DNA from: Nyssa sinensis
Taxonomy: Eukaryota > Streptophyta > Magnoliopsida > Cornales > Nyssaceae
Direction of reading: 5' to 3'
Length of the DNA stretch: 64,000 bases
NCBI GenBank assembly: GCA_008638375.1
Contig: VIRR01000571.1
Location: forward strand, 16,944-80,943
The translations under genes and the position numbers were made by a program. Every line of letters starts with the position of its first letter. Positions within the stretch are counted from its first letter, which is position 1. The notes beneath the pieces were generated by a model. That model did not search any database, was not told the origin of the DNA, and saw only the letters and a list, made by a program, of their open reading frames with translations. Of the stretch, positions 34,110-45,016 are shown piece after piece.

Positions 34110-34371
34110 TACTCGCCCCCCTCCTCCTTATGGCTCTTTGCAGCAGCCACCTCCTTACCACGTGCCAGCTACAGGTAGTCTTCCCTGCCCACCTCCACAG
34201 CACCACCAACAGCCAGTGGCAAGCCACGAGTATGGCCAATCTGCTTATCCTAGGTGGCGGGGCCCGTATTATAATGCACATGCTCAGCAACCTGGATTTG
34301 TTCCTCGGCCTCCTTACACTTCTCCATCTCCATATCCTCCTCCTCACCGGAGTGGCTACTATAAACAGTAA
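34110..34371 (+). pseudogene. ALIX: ALIX pseudogene last exon, 3' part (Pro-rich tail)
   Basis: In frame with the Gly-Tyr codon cut by copia element 2 it reads TRPPPPYGSLQQPPPYHVPA, PPPQHHQQPVASHEYGQSAY, RPPYTSPSPYPPPHRSGYYK and Q, then TAA at 34369. The tail is Pro/Tyr/Gln-rich like that of plant ALIX and has no stop or shift. The DNA to about 34680 is presumably 3' untranslated sequence. Confidence 0.9.
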
Positions 34372-34689
34372 CAGTCTATCCATTTTTTTCTTTGCCATAT
34401 AGTTTTGACTGTTCATGTTATTGTTGTTACTTATTTTCCAGTAGAACGAATTGGATATCATTAGATCTCTTCATTTAGACCTAGAGTGTCCACCGATTAG
34501 CAAAATATGTCGTACGAGAATTGCATTGCTCATGTTCAACTAAACTTGTATGTATAGCGTGTTGGTTTTTCAATATTGTAAAGACATTTCTTTCATGTGC
34601 ATATGAAACAGATTGCACTCTGTATCCTCTATACCGAATCCGAAGCCATTTTGCACCTAAACATTATACAAAGCTTTAAGCTGAGAGAA

Positions 34690-36040
34690 AAATGTATCAT
34701 CATGGGTTTCCAAAGGCATCTGTCAAGATTTCAGCTGGCTTTCTTAGCTTTAGTTCTTGGTCTGTTTTCTTAGCCACGGGGTAGAAAGGGCATCAGCGGC
34801 ATCTGTTTTTTAAGCAGGTGAAAGGAAAATATGTTATTGACATGTAAAAATTTGTAAAATTGACTTTTATGGCTATTCAAGTTCAATTTGGTAAATTTAG
34901 CATGGTTATCAAACAATTAATCCGGTGCTCGTTTGGGTTTATGTATTTGAACGAGGCTCGTTTCTTATATGACATCTAAATGCAAAACCTATCATCTTCA
35001 TTGAAGCCACTAGAGGAAATTGGTGGGTGAGTTTGGATCTAGAAATTTTAAGAAAGTTCTTATGAATATATAAAGAAAAAAATTGGAAGGATCAAGTCCT
35101 ATTTTGTTAAAATATTTTAACAAAATTAGTGATAAAAAGTTACAATATCAAAATTTTTGGAGGACCATGGCCTCACTGTCAGTGGTTGGATTGAAGGACG
35201 TGTTGTAAATATGGAAGTTCCGAGTTTAATCCATCACACTTTTGGTTTATGGGATTTTTGGGCTACCTCATTAGTAGGGAGTGAATTAGTCTATACCACT
35301 TCCATTAAAAAATACTATTCGGTAATTAGATACAGATTTTGGGTACTGCGCTCACTGTGTGAGTATGCTCAAAAAGTTAGTGCTTGAATTTTTTGTTAGG
35401 TGGAAATTGCTAGGGCATAGGCACATGAATGAAGTAAATTCCTTTCATTTTATGCATCCTGCATGTTCTCTCTCTAAGAAGCAATGCTGTTTCAATATCT
35501 TAATATAATTTGTGGTGATTCTTCTTCTTATTCTTCTATGATGGTAGCATGCCAATGTATATTTTGTGCTGATATTAATGAAATGAAAACAAAACCACAG
35601 AGTTTAGTGATGGATTTTCAAATGAAACCCCAAGTTTACTTGGATATTTTGAAGGTCCTTTTACAATATATTTGCAGGCGAGTTTTACTTTTGCACTAAC
35701 TGCAACATGGATTTGGATATTATTTCCATTGGTAACTTCCATACATCATGAAAGTGAGTTTTTGTTTTTGCATGATATACTTGATTAAATTATCCTTTAA
35801 TTAACTTTTGTAAACACTCATTGTATATTCACCATTATCACTAACTAGGGAAGGGTAAATATGGTGGTGGACAATATCTATATATATTCACAGGATCCAG
35901 AATATTGTTACCAAGAAGAAGCAGTGTCCAATATATGAAGAGGAGAGAAGCCTAACAACAAAGCAAATTGAGCAAGAAGAAACAAAAGCAAAAAAAGATT
36001 TAAAAAAAAAAAAAAAACAGTTTTGTATCTCCAACAAACC
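34690..36040. other. Intergenic DNA between ALIX and SABATH, no gene seen
   Basis: The stretch at 35157-35300 (ggaccatggcctcactgtca...tagtagggagtgaattagtc) resembles two stretches at about 44195-44350 (gatttctaagc...agtagggagtggattagtc), so it is a dispersed repeat of unknown type. Short frames elsewhere have no motif. Confidence 0.5.
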
Positions 36041-36648
36041 TCAATGCAAGTTACCCTAAAAAATAAAAATAAAAACCCTCAATGCAAAAGGCTAAATATG
36101 AGTTCTTGCAAGATGGAGCAGTAACCACCCATGAACAGCTTCTAATTGGTCTCTCACTTGCACTTGAGAAAGACAAATAAATCAACAAATGGCTTGTAGT
36201 TTGAACTTGAGAAGAGGCATGAATCCATAATTTTTTCTGTAAATTGCTCAAACAACTCATCAATGATCTCTGTTCCAAAATGTCCAGTAATGAGTCCCTC
36301 AAATGTAGCTCTTACTTGTGGGGTGAAGTTCTGGATACTTGGCCTGGTTGCAGGTGGTGCTGCGCGAACCAGTGGCTCTATCCTCTTAACGCTAAAGCAC
36401 CCATTTCTCTCTATCATGGCCTCAAATTCCTCTTTAGTAGGCAAGTAGAAGGGCAAGTTAAATGTGTCCACTTTAGCTTCATCAACTAATCCCTTCGAAT
36501 TAAATTACCTATTCTCCGTTTAAGGAATGTAAATAATGCATAATCTCATATAAGCATGTTTTAAGATGAAAAAGCAAATGTATCTAATCTAATAGGAGAT
36601 GTCTGAACGACAGCACAACAGGATTCTAAATGTTGGAAATATAATTTT

Positions 36649-36703
36649 GAATGTTTCTATTTGCATATAATTAATTTTGAATGTTTCTATTTGTATATAA
36701 TTT
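36649..36703. repeat. 26-bp direct repeat in SABATH intron 2
   Basis: The words aattttgaatgtttctattt and 'gYatataattt' occur twice, at about 36650 and 36672. Confidence 0.6.
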
Positions 36704-37624
36704 GATACATGAATATGTCTAAAAATTTTAAAGGTTACCTAAAAAGTCTAAAAATTTGTTTAAGAATTTTAAAGATTGTATTCAAATGTCTACATATTCC
36801 TAGCTCTATATAAAAGACTATATGAGTTGTATATGTAAATGAATCAAGAGAAAGAAAAAAGAGAAATAAAATAAATATATTTGTGAAAGAAAGGAAGTTC
36901 TCAAGGAGCTCAGTAAAACCTATGGTTATACATCTCAAAATACATGTTAAATCAATCACACTTTGTATCATAACATCAAAGAATTTAACATGGTATCAAA
37001 GCACATAAAAAAAATTCAATATGATATCAGAACATTCAAAATTTTAACAAAATCCAAACACAATCACAAGGAATTTATATATAACTACCTCAATTTCTTC
37101 AACATTTTCATGTTCTTATATATCTAAAAAACCTTATTCCAGATCCCAAATAAAATATTGGATATTCCCGAGGCACCATCTCATCAAGCATATGCATGTG
37201 GTGCTACCACCCAATCATAAGAAGACATGTAGATTCATTTTTGAAAACTCCCAATTTCTTTTTTCGAGTAATATTTGGTTGCCCCTCACTTTATGTCTAT
37301 CTTGTGCCCATCTCTCACATGAGTGTTAAATTTATGTGAGCAATGCAATTGCGAGTCCTATACTCACGTGAGTGATGGGTATAATATAGGCACAAAGTGA
37401 TATGCAATGAATCTCAGCTCTCTTTTTTTTTTTTTCAGTTAACTTGTGATGTTTGAAAAAATAGCTAACAGATTTCAAAAATAAATCCATATGTCCTATT
37501 ATGATTGGGTGGTGACACCAAATGTATCTGATGACTATACTGAAATCGATATTGACCAAAAGAGTGTACAGTAACATTGATACTCTTGAGACTTGTTCCA
37601 CGAGAACTTAGCCCCTACTCAAGG

Positions 37625-37676
37625 ATATATATATATATATATATATAAACACGCGCGCGCGCACACACACACACAC
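37625..37676. repeat. Compound microsatellite (TA)n-(CG)n-(CA)n in SABATH intron 2
   Basis: A TA run (37625-37647), a CG run (37651-37661) and a CA run (37662-37676) are joined directly. All three are alternating purine-pyrimidine tracts. The run lies only about 35 bp from the exon 2 donor (37709). Confidence 0.9.
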
Positions 37677-38609
37677 AAAGAAACACCCAAATAATGTGAA
37701 ATTTGTTACCATCTTGGCCATATCCAGGAGGCTGGAATCCAGAAGGTGAAAGAGTGCAAAGAGAATGCCATGTGAATGAGGGGCTTCACTTGGTAAAATT
37801 GGAAAGAGAAGAACCATTAATCCTCCAGATAAGAGCTCTTCTGATCTAGCTTTCAGAAATGACTCAATGTCCTTAGAATGTTGAGCTAAATAAGCCTCTT
37901 TAGCTTCCATGGTGTTGTAATAAATCCTCCCCTTGTTCCACGCCGGAGAGCTTTCATCAACCATTTCTTTTGGAACTTGAGAGAGAAGATTGATTGCATA
38001 AGAGGAGTGTACAAAATGTAGAGAGGCCTTAGGAAACAAACGGCCATGAAAAGTACCCGGAACAGCTTCTGCAAAATATTGTTTTTCAAGAGGGAATGAA
38101 TTGAAGAGTGTTGAAATCATTGGAAACATGATCATTGAAGAAGACTTGGAATTCAAGTTTTTCAGAACTATGGCAATGGGATTGGTGCTTCTGCTCTATG
38201 GTGTCTATAATGTTTTGAACAACAATGAATGTATTGGGTCCAATAGAACATCCCAAATCCGCAATATTGAATACATTTGAAGATGAAAATAATTGTTGTA
38301 TGTCAAGTTTCTCTAAAACTTCCTTGTCCATCAATGTCTTGGCTGAAACAACTCCCACTTTCTGCAAAAAACAGAATGATTATGATCATGATCATTTTTG
38401 TAATTAGCATGGATCATCACATAAAAATCCTTTACAAGTTACTCATTGCATGAAGCTCAAAAAAGAGTACCTGATAGGAAGAATTGCTGGCATAGCTATA
38501 AGGGCCTTCACTATTCATTGAAAAGAATTCATGGTTTGTGTTGAGCTCCTTTTCCATTTTGATAAAACCGTCATAGCTTATGAATCTGGCTGATATTTCC
38601 ATATATATT

Positions 38610-38713
38610 CACCTTCAATCTTTAATAAATTAGTATAAACTTGGCCAGTTGATTTATTACAGTCACCTTCAATCTTTAAAAAATTAGTATAAACTTGGCC
38701 AATTGATTTATTA
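38610..38713. repeat. Tandem 50-bp duplication upstream of the SABATH start
   Basis: Units at 38610-38659 and 38664-38713 both read caccttcaatctttaa, then attagtataaacttggcca and ttgatttatta, differing at two positions. They lie directly upstream of the ATG at 38602, in the presumed promoter or 5' leader. Confidence 0.85.
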
Positions 38714-39584
38714 TATATATAAACCCACACACACACACACATATACACGCACACCCAACAACCCTTATGTAATTTTCACAAGATGGAGCCTTTCATCATC
38801 CCAATGAAACACGAGACACACGAGAGAAGACAAAAACTTTCATTTTTCTTTTTTTCTTGGCATTTTATGTTGATCAATCTGTTTTTGTCCTGTCATGTGC
38901 AGACCGTGAAAGAATATGCCAATCAGATTCACCCTTGAGAATGACAACAGATAACTAAGGACTCCATTTTAGTTTATGTTATGAACACTATCTATTTGTA
39001 CCATTTTATATCATCATTTTTTATGCGTCAGTTTTATGAAAGGCTGCATGAATGGTGAGATCTACTTAATGTGAGAAGGTAGTATTTAAGCTAATACAAA
39101 TACCCTCGAATGAGTGAGTTTAACCGGTGAGCCGTATTCAAGGATGGAGTCAGGATTTTAATTTAGTAAGGACAATCTAAAACTTATTCATAAAATCTAT
39201 AAGATTTAATAATTTCTACTTTTATCTCAAATAATTGAAAAAGATAAATTTGAAAGTTTAATCATGTTATTTATAAAAAATAATATATTTACAATTTCAC
39301 ACATGTTCATGTGATTCGCTTTTCTTGGACATCTTTCATATATTTTTTTACTATTACTTAACAAAAAAATATTGTACATAATATTTACAGTACTTTAACA
39401 AAAATTTACTTCTTATAAATCGTTACACAAGAGAATGTCCTAAAAAGTGACAAATTTTACTTGTGCTTTTTCTATCAACTTTGAAATTGAAAAAATCAGA
39501 ATCCGAATAGTTTAATTGATCAAAAGATATACTTCTAAGGTAAAATAATACTAAATTTGTAATTCATATTAAGTACCTATGCTT

Positions 39585-39926
39585 TATGGTGTCTATAATA
39601 ATTTTAACAACAATGAATGTATTGAATCAAATAGAATAACCAAAATCTACAATATTGAATATATTTGAAGATGAAAATAATTGTTATAGGTCAAGTTTTC
39701 TCTGAAACTTTCTTGTAAATCAATGTCTTGGCTGAAACAACTCCCACTTTCTACAAAAAGAAAAAAAAAAAAAGAAAGAAAGAAAGAAAGAAAGAATGAT
39801 CAATGTCATTTCTGCATGAAACAAATATTGTTAATTATGCATGAAGTAAAAGAGTACCTGATGGGAGGAATCGCTGGCATAGCTATAGGGGCCTTCACTA
39901 AGTGTTGTGTTGAGCTCCTTTTCCAT
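39585..39926 (-). pseudogene. Truncated second SABATH copy (exon 1 and start of exon 2)
   Basis: Exon 1 is 39926-39858: MEKELNTTLSEGPYSYASDS ending SHQ before GTACTC. Compared with the copy at 38557 it has lost the block containing NHEFFSMN. Exon 2 starts at 39750 after a TAG acceptor, reads KVGVVSAKTLIYKKVSEK and meets TGA. DNA homology with the other copy fades near 39585, before the SAM-binding part is complete. It is a partial tandem duplicate about 1 kb upstream of the first copy. A (GAAA)n run fills the intron. Confidence 0.85.
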
Positions 39927-39945
39927 TTTGCTAAACCGTCATAGC

Positions 39946-42578
39946 TTGTAAAATTTGGGTGCTATTTTTATTTGACTTATCATGTAAAGAAATTGATTTT
40001 AATTATCCCATTTCAATCTATTCCTACCAAAAATTTGTACTCTTTAACTATATAATATTGAATTATACATTTGTTACTTACAGTTGACCATCTTCAAATT
40101 AATATTCAATAAATTAATAACTTTTAATAATTAATAAATTTTTAAAGAACTAACTTGCTTTCATGATGAATAATTAATAATTTTATTACTTAATAATTAA
40201 TATTTTTTCATAAAAATTATTTATAATATTAATTATTAGAGTTATACAAATAGTTATATATATACATATATATCTCATTTATAACATGTCTTGGTAATTA
40301 TATTTACTAATTCTATATAACTAAAGTCGAAATTATAGTAAATAAAAAACATTATAACATTAAAAAACATGACTTCTTTATTAGAAACGGACATTAAGAG
40401 TTTTTTATGACATAAGTTGAATATTGTATGTATTTTTTATAAAAAATTAAAATGTTATTAAAAAATTACATATAAAATATTTTTTTCTTATCGAAAATCA
40501 TTTACACCTAAATAATATTTTTTTATCAATGAAAATATGAAATTTTTTTATAATAAATAATTATAATAATTAATAAATTGTTAATCCCTTATATTTATTA
40601 ATTAAATAAGAATTAACTGGACATGATTTTAGACCATCTTAAAGGAATTGTTGTGCCACTTGAGAGAGCACATGCTCCAAAGGGTACACATGAAATAGCA
40701 AAATTGTTACCTTTCTATGACACGACAACTCTGGCTTGCTCGAGTCTGCACGACAATTGATTTATTTTTAGGTTAAAATAATGTAATTGGATCCACTTTT
40801 AGCTGGTAATTAAGAGAACTTATTATATAATCCTGCACTTGGATTAAATTAATGTTCTCGATGAATCATAAATTTTTATGTTAATAAAAATTGTTTTACT
40901 ATCTTTTACAACTCAATATGTTATATATATAATAATTCAAATTGGATGGGATCATTGGTACCCAATCATACAATAAATTCTTAATAAGTTAGATTCACTT
41001 TGAACAACTGAGAAAACATTAGGCGTTCGAGATGAAATTTTTTTATTACTTTCGGTACAATGCACTCGAGTTAATAAATATTTGTCAAACATGAAAAATA
41101 TGTAAATCATATACTGATGTATCATATATTTATTGACTCAAATGCATTGTATCTAAAACTAATAAATAACAACTAGTCTGAAATGTTGTGAAACTATGCC
41201 ACTATTTAATAGTGAACAGACACATAAATTATGTTTCATTAAAATAAGTGAGACATGACACACAATATCCCATTATTAAAGGGTGGCTTAGTTACAATGA
41301 TGCCTCGGGAGTACAAAAATTATTTTTTAAACTAGTGTTTTTTATTCCTTGATATGAATGATGTACATTTTCTTTACGGTCTCAAAGGTTTTTTTTTCCA
41401 CCACTTTATCTATAAAAAATAAAAATAAAAAAACACTCAATTCCTATAATATATATATTTTGTATCAATCTCAATATCTCACTACAATTTTCATGTTGTT
41501 CCAATAACTTTTTTTTTTATAAAAAAAAGAATGAAATTCAAAATTTAAATTGTAATGGTCACAAACAGTCATAAATTGGCATAATAGTTAAAAAAAATAT
41601 TAAAAATAAATTAATTTTTTAATTCAAAATCTATAAAAACGGTTCTAAATGACAATATATAATTGTTACCAGTTTCGATCCACGATGATCTCTTCAAAAC
41701 TTTTTTACAAGATAAGGATTAAAACTCGTCAAATTGGTTTTGAAAATGGTCACTTTGATGATTAAATAAGATAAAACTTGAAAAGATGTTCTGTAATGTG
41801 AGAAAAAATTTACCATGAGTCAATGCGTACCTTATGCCTTTTGAGGACATACCTTTGCCTAATCCGATAGAAATTAGAAACAGAAAGATCAGATTTAGAA
41901 TGTATCAATTAAAGAAAGTTTTCTTATCAAACTCTCTTATCAGAATCAGTGGACGATAACTTTGTTAGCGTGATAGTCGTTTTTAAAATGACTCAGGTCT
42001 TCAACAAAAAACTCTTAGTTTGAGACTTCCGAACTATATCATCTTCATACGTGCATAAACATGTACTAGAATGACAAACCAAAACACATTCATGATATAT
42101 CAACAGTCATTAAAATAATGATTATATTAAGTAAAAGACAAAAAATATATATATATATATAAATTATTACTTTTTAAAGTATAAAATCTTAAAAATAATA
42201 AAGAGTAATGATTTAATTATGTCCAAATACTTAGTATCCAAACGATACCCAACACTCGCATAAGATGATCAGATTATCATCATGACTCTCATTAACAAAA
42301 TCACTTCATGTGAGTATGTAAATACCGCCGTGGGAATATTCAAAAATTATTCAATAATAAATTTACAAAAAAAATAGCAAAGAATATCTTTACTATTCAC
42401 ATTTATTGCCTCCCTTTGAAAATGGTTTTACATAAAGGGTGATCCCATCAACTGCATTATCAAACGACAGCTGCATGGGAATTTTTTTCTTGCAAAATAT
42501 GAGTGTTTATAGAAAATAAAGTGTGTCATGCATATCATTATCACTCACTACTGATATTTACATGTATATAACTATACA

Positions 42579-42622
<44 letters not shown>

Positions 42623-45016
42623 TATAATTGTACTATGATCATTAATAATGTAATTCACCATCATGATCACAAACAACAATCAATGGTTTCACCATTGCTG
42701 TTATTATGAGTTCATTGGTTATGCTTGTTTTTTTTCTTTCTTTAAGGTAAATAAATAATGGCTGCTTTAGTAAATCGATGAGATTGGATTTTTGTAATTT
42801 TATTGATTTATGTAATATATGTATGAGTTATGCAGACTATTTTGATAAATCACAAAAATTGAATTTTTACGACTTCATTAATTCGTGGGATACATGTATG
42901 AGTATGTATATTACACATATTAATAAAATCATAAAAATTCAACTTTCACAAATCACGTTAACAAAATTCAATAAATATTAATCAACTTTTTTTGAAGACA
43001 AAATGGTTCAGAAATTAAAAGTGAGATAGACCATGCCTCCATTCATACATTGAACGTGGTGAGCTATTATGTCATGAAGTTTCTGATTAGTGTGGGACCC
43101 TCTGTTTTTTCCATAAGACTTACGATATATAGAGAATGATTTATTGTCCGAGTATATAAATTAATAAATAAATGATACATAAAAAGATAATGCTATTAAA
43201 AATTTGTGCACATAAGTCTTATGATAAAATTGAGTTTATTTATTTATTTTAAACCTTATTATTTAATGTATTTAACATCATTTAACGACCATTCAGATGT
43301 ATAATTGAGCAGTAAAAACGTTGAGAATAAAATTGAAACGTCTGGAGTTCGAGAATTATTTCTGCACTGATCGTTAGAAATTAGAGCTTACAGGATAAGT
43401 CTGATTGTCACAAAAATGAAAACTTAATCTGATACATGTAAGCTAACTCAAAATACATCCTTCTCGATTTATCATAAAAAAAAAAAAAATCAGCTAACAA
43501 ATATGAGCACATGCTTTTAATGCCATTGACGAAAATTAAAATATGTGAATTACACTGCATATTTTATTTATATCTTATTTATTTATTAATTTAAATGCAT
43601 TACATCGAAATTAATGAATAATTTTTCATCATAATGTCATTGTGTAGCATTTTATTAGATAGCCCAAGGCTATCAATTCTTGTAGAGTGATGACTAGACA
43701 TTTGCCTATCATAATGTCATTGTGTCATTTTTTAAAACCAACATAAATTTTCAAAGTGATGGCAATAAAAATGACATTAAAATCACGAATTTTCAATTCA
43801 TTTAATTATGCCAATTGATGATCCATCTTGACTTATTTATGTATTTAGTTGATGAAAATGAGTAATATTGAGCCCTCTATTCTTTATATTATTAAAAGGG
43901 GGTAGACTAAGGTTTGAATGGCATCCAAATCCTAGCACAAGGTAGCCAATGTCAGGATCACAAGGGGCCAAAGTTCATGACTCTGGACAACAAAATTAAC
44001 TGCCTTTTCTTCAATTATACGAAACGGCAGTTGTGATTCATTAGGTTTCTAATAAAATTGTGACATGTGAGGAAAGTAATTAAAGAATCATGACCAACCA
44101 TTTTATGAGATTTCAAGTAAAGTATTCTTATTAGAATCGAGATTCAAACACGGGTGGTGGATGAATTGATTTAAAAGCTGTGGCTTAAATTTAGAGATCT
44201 CGAATTATATTCACCATCCTTATAGCTTATGGAATTTCTGAGCTATTTTACAAGTAGAGAGTACGTGTCATAAATTTGGAGGTCCTGAATTATATTTATC
44301 ATGCTTACAGCTCATAGGATTTCTAAGCCATTTTACAAGTAGGGAGTGGATTAGTCCAAAAAAGTTGAGATACCACTTTTTTTGATAAAAACAAAAATTG
44401 AGATTCTATCCGAGTGATGCGAGTGCCTACTCTTGTTGTGTAATTAATCATCTATGCAACAAGAATTAGAGAGAAAATGAAAATCGATACACAGAATTTA
44501 CGTAGTTCGGCAATATACCTACGTCCACAAGTGCGGCTATCTTTTATACTAATTAGAAAATAGAGTTACAATGTATTATACTGCATCTCAAATACATTGA
44601 AATTCTCCAATATGCACTTACTGTATTGTTGGAGGCAACCCCCCCCACCCCCAACCTATTATTCGTTCTTGACAACACAACTAGGGTTAAGCTACATGGG
44701 TATTATGTGTTTCGCTACTCTCCGCACATAATACCTATATACCTAGTTTAGGTGTTATAATAATATAAGCCATATCACTATCAATTACCCATTTAATTGT
44801 GAATTTGCAAAGAGAAATTAATACTTTTTTCCTTTAAATCACCTAACAAAATTATGAATGTGTTTGGGTCTCTGAATCAAAATACAATTTTATTGGATCT
44901 TTAACCAACAACGAGCTTTATAAGCATAGTAACCAGGTCAATTATTATTATTTTTTAAAAATAAGTTTAATTTTAAATTATTGACCCAAAGAGGGGGGAA
45001 AATATGAAGATGATAC
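39946..45016. other. Very AT-rich intergenic DNA, about 5 kb, no gene seen
   Basis: This region has many long A/T stretches and microsatellites, for example (TA)n(CA)n at 42587-42622. Two related 90-bp stretches at about 44195 and 44265 (each with 'cataggatttct' and 'ttttacaagtag' words) are diverged copies of the same repeat seen near 35200. No coding motif, tRNA or clear transposon end could be supported. Confidence 0.55.

Larger units (their letters stand above)
9653..34371 (+). pseudogene. ALIX: ALIX/BRO1-domain ESCRT-associated protein gene, pseudogenized, introns retained
   Basis: In order the exons encode the BRO1 domain, the V-shaped coiled-coil domain and the Pro-rich tail ending SGYYKQ and TAA (34369-34371), matching plant ALIX as I remember it. 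Functional ALIX links ESCRT-III to endosomal sorting of membrane proteins. Visible segments are 9653-10319, 11638-12591, 22606-22673, about 24611-24751, 26784-26832, 27793-27899, and 28157-28438 resumed at 34110-34371. Most keep GT and AG borders. Defects are five in-frame stops and a frameshift in segment 1, stops at 11881 and 12367, a frameshift in the 22606 segment, another near 28270, and an apparently missing exon (the part of BRO1/V following FDHHP). A 5.7-kb retrotransposon lies in the last exon. Retained introns exclude a processed copy. It could be a decayed duplicate or the sole locus; only the rest of the genome can tell. Confidence 0.92.
36154..38602 (-). pseudogene. SABATH-family carboxyl methyltransferase, three exons, one frameshift
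   Basis: SABATH enzymes use S-adenosylmethionine to methylate small carboxylic acids (salicylate, jasmonate, loganate and others). Exon 1 is 38602-38471 (ATG at 38602, or at 38557 as MEKELNTNHEFFSMN) and ends in NSSYQ with the substrate-binding Gln. Exon 2 is 38361-37710: ADLGCSIGPNTF (SAM motif I), FFNDHVSNDFNT, then HSSYAINLLSQVP and AWNKGRIYYN. Exon 3 is 36492-36154: KVDTFNLPFYLPTKEEFEAM to FVFLKCK and TGA. All splice borders are GT/AG. Dinucleotide loss in an AC run at 38108-38111 is the simplest cause of the frameshift after NDFNT. The usual Trp of the SSYSLMWLSQVP block is Leu here. The length (about 360 codons) and everything else are near intact, so the damage is recent or a sequencing error. 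The substrate cannot be predicted. Confidence 0.9.
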
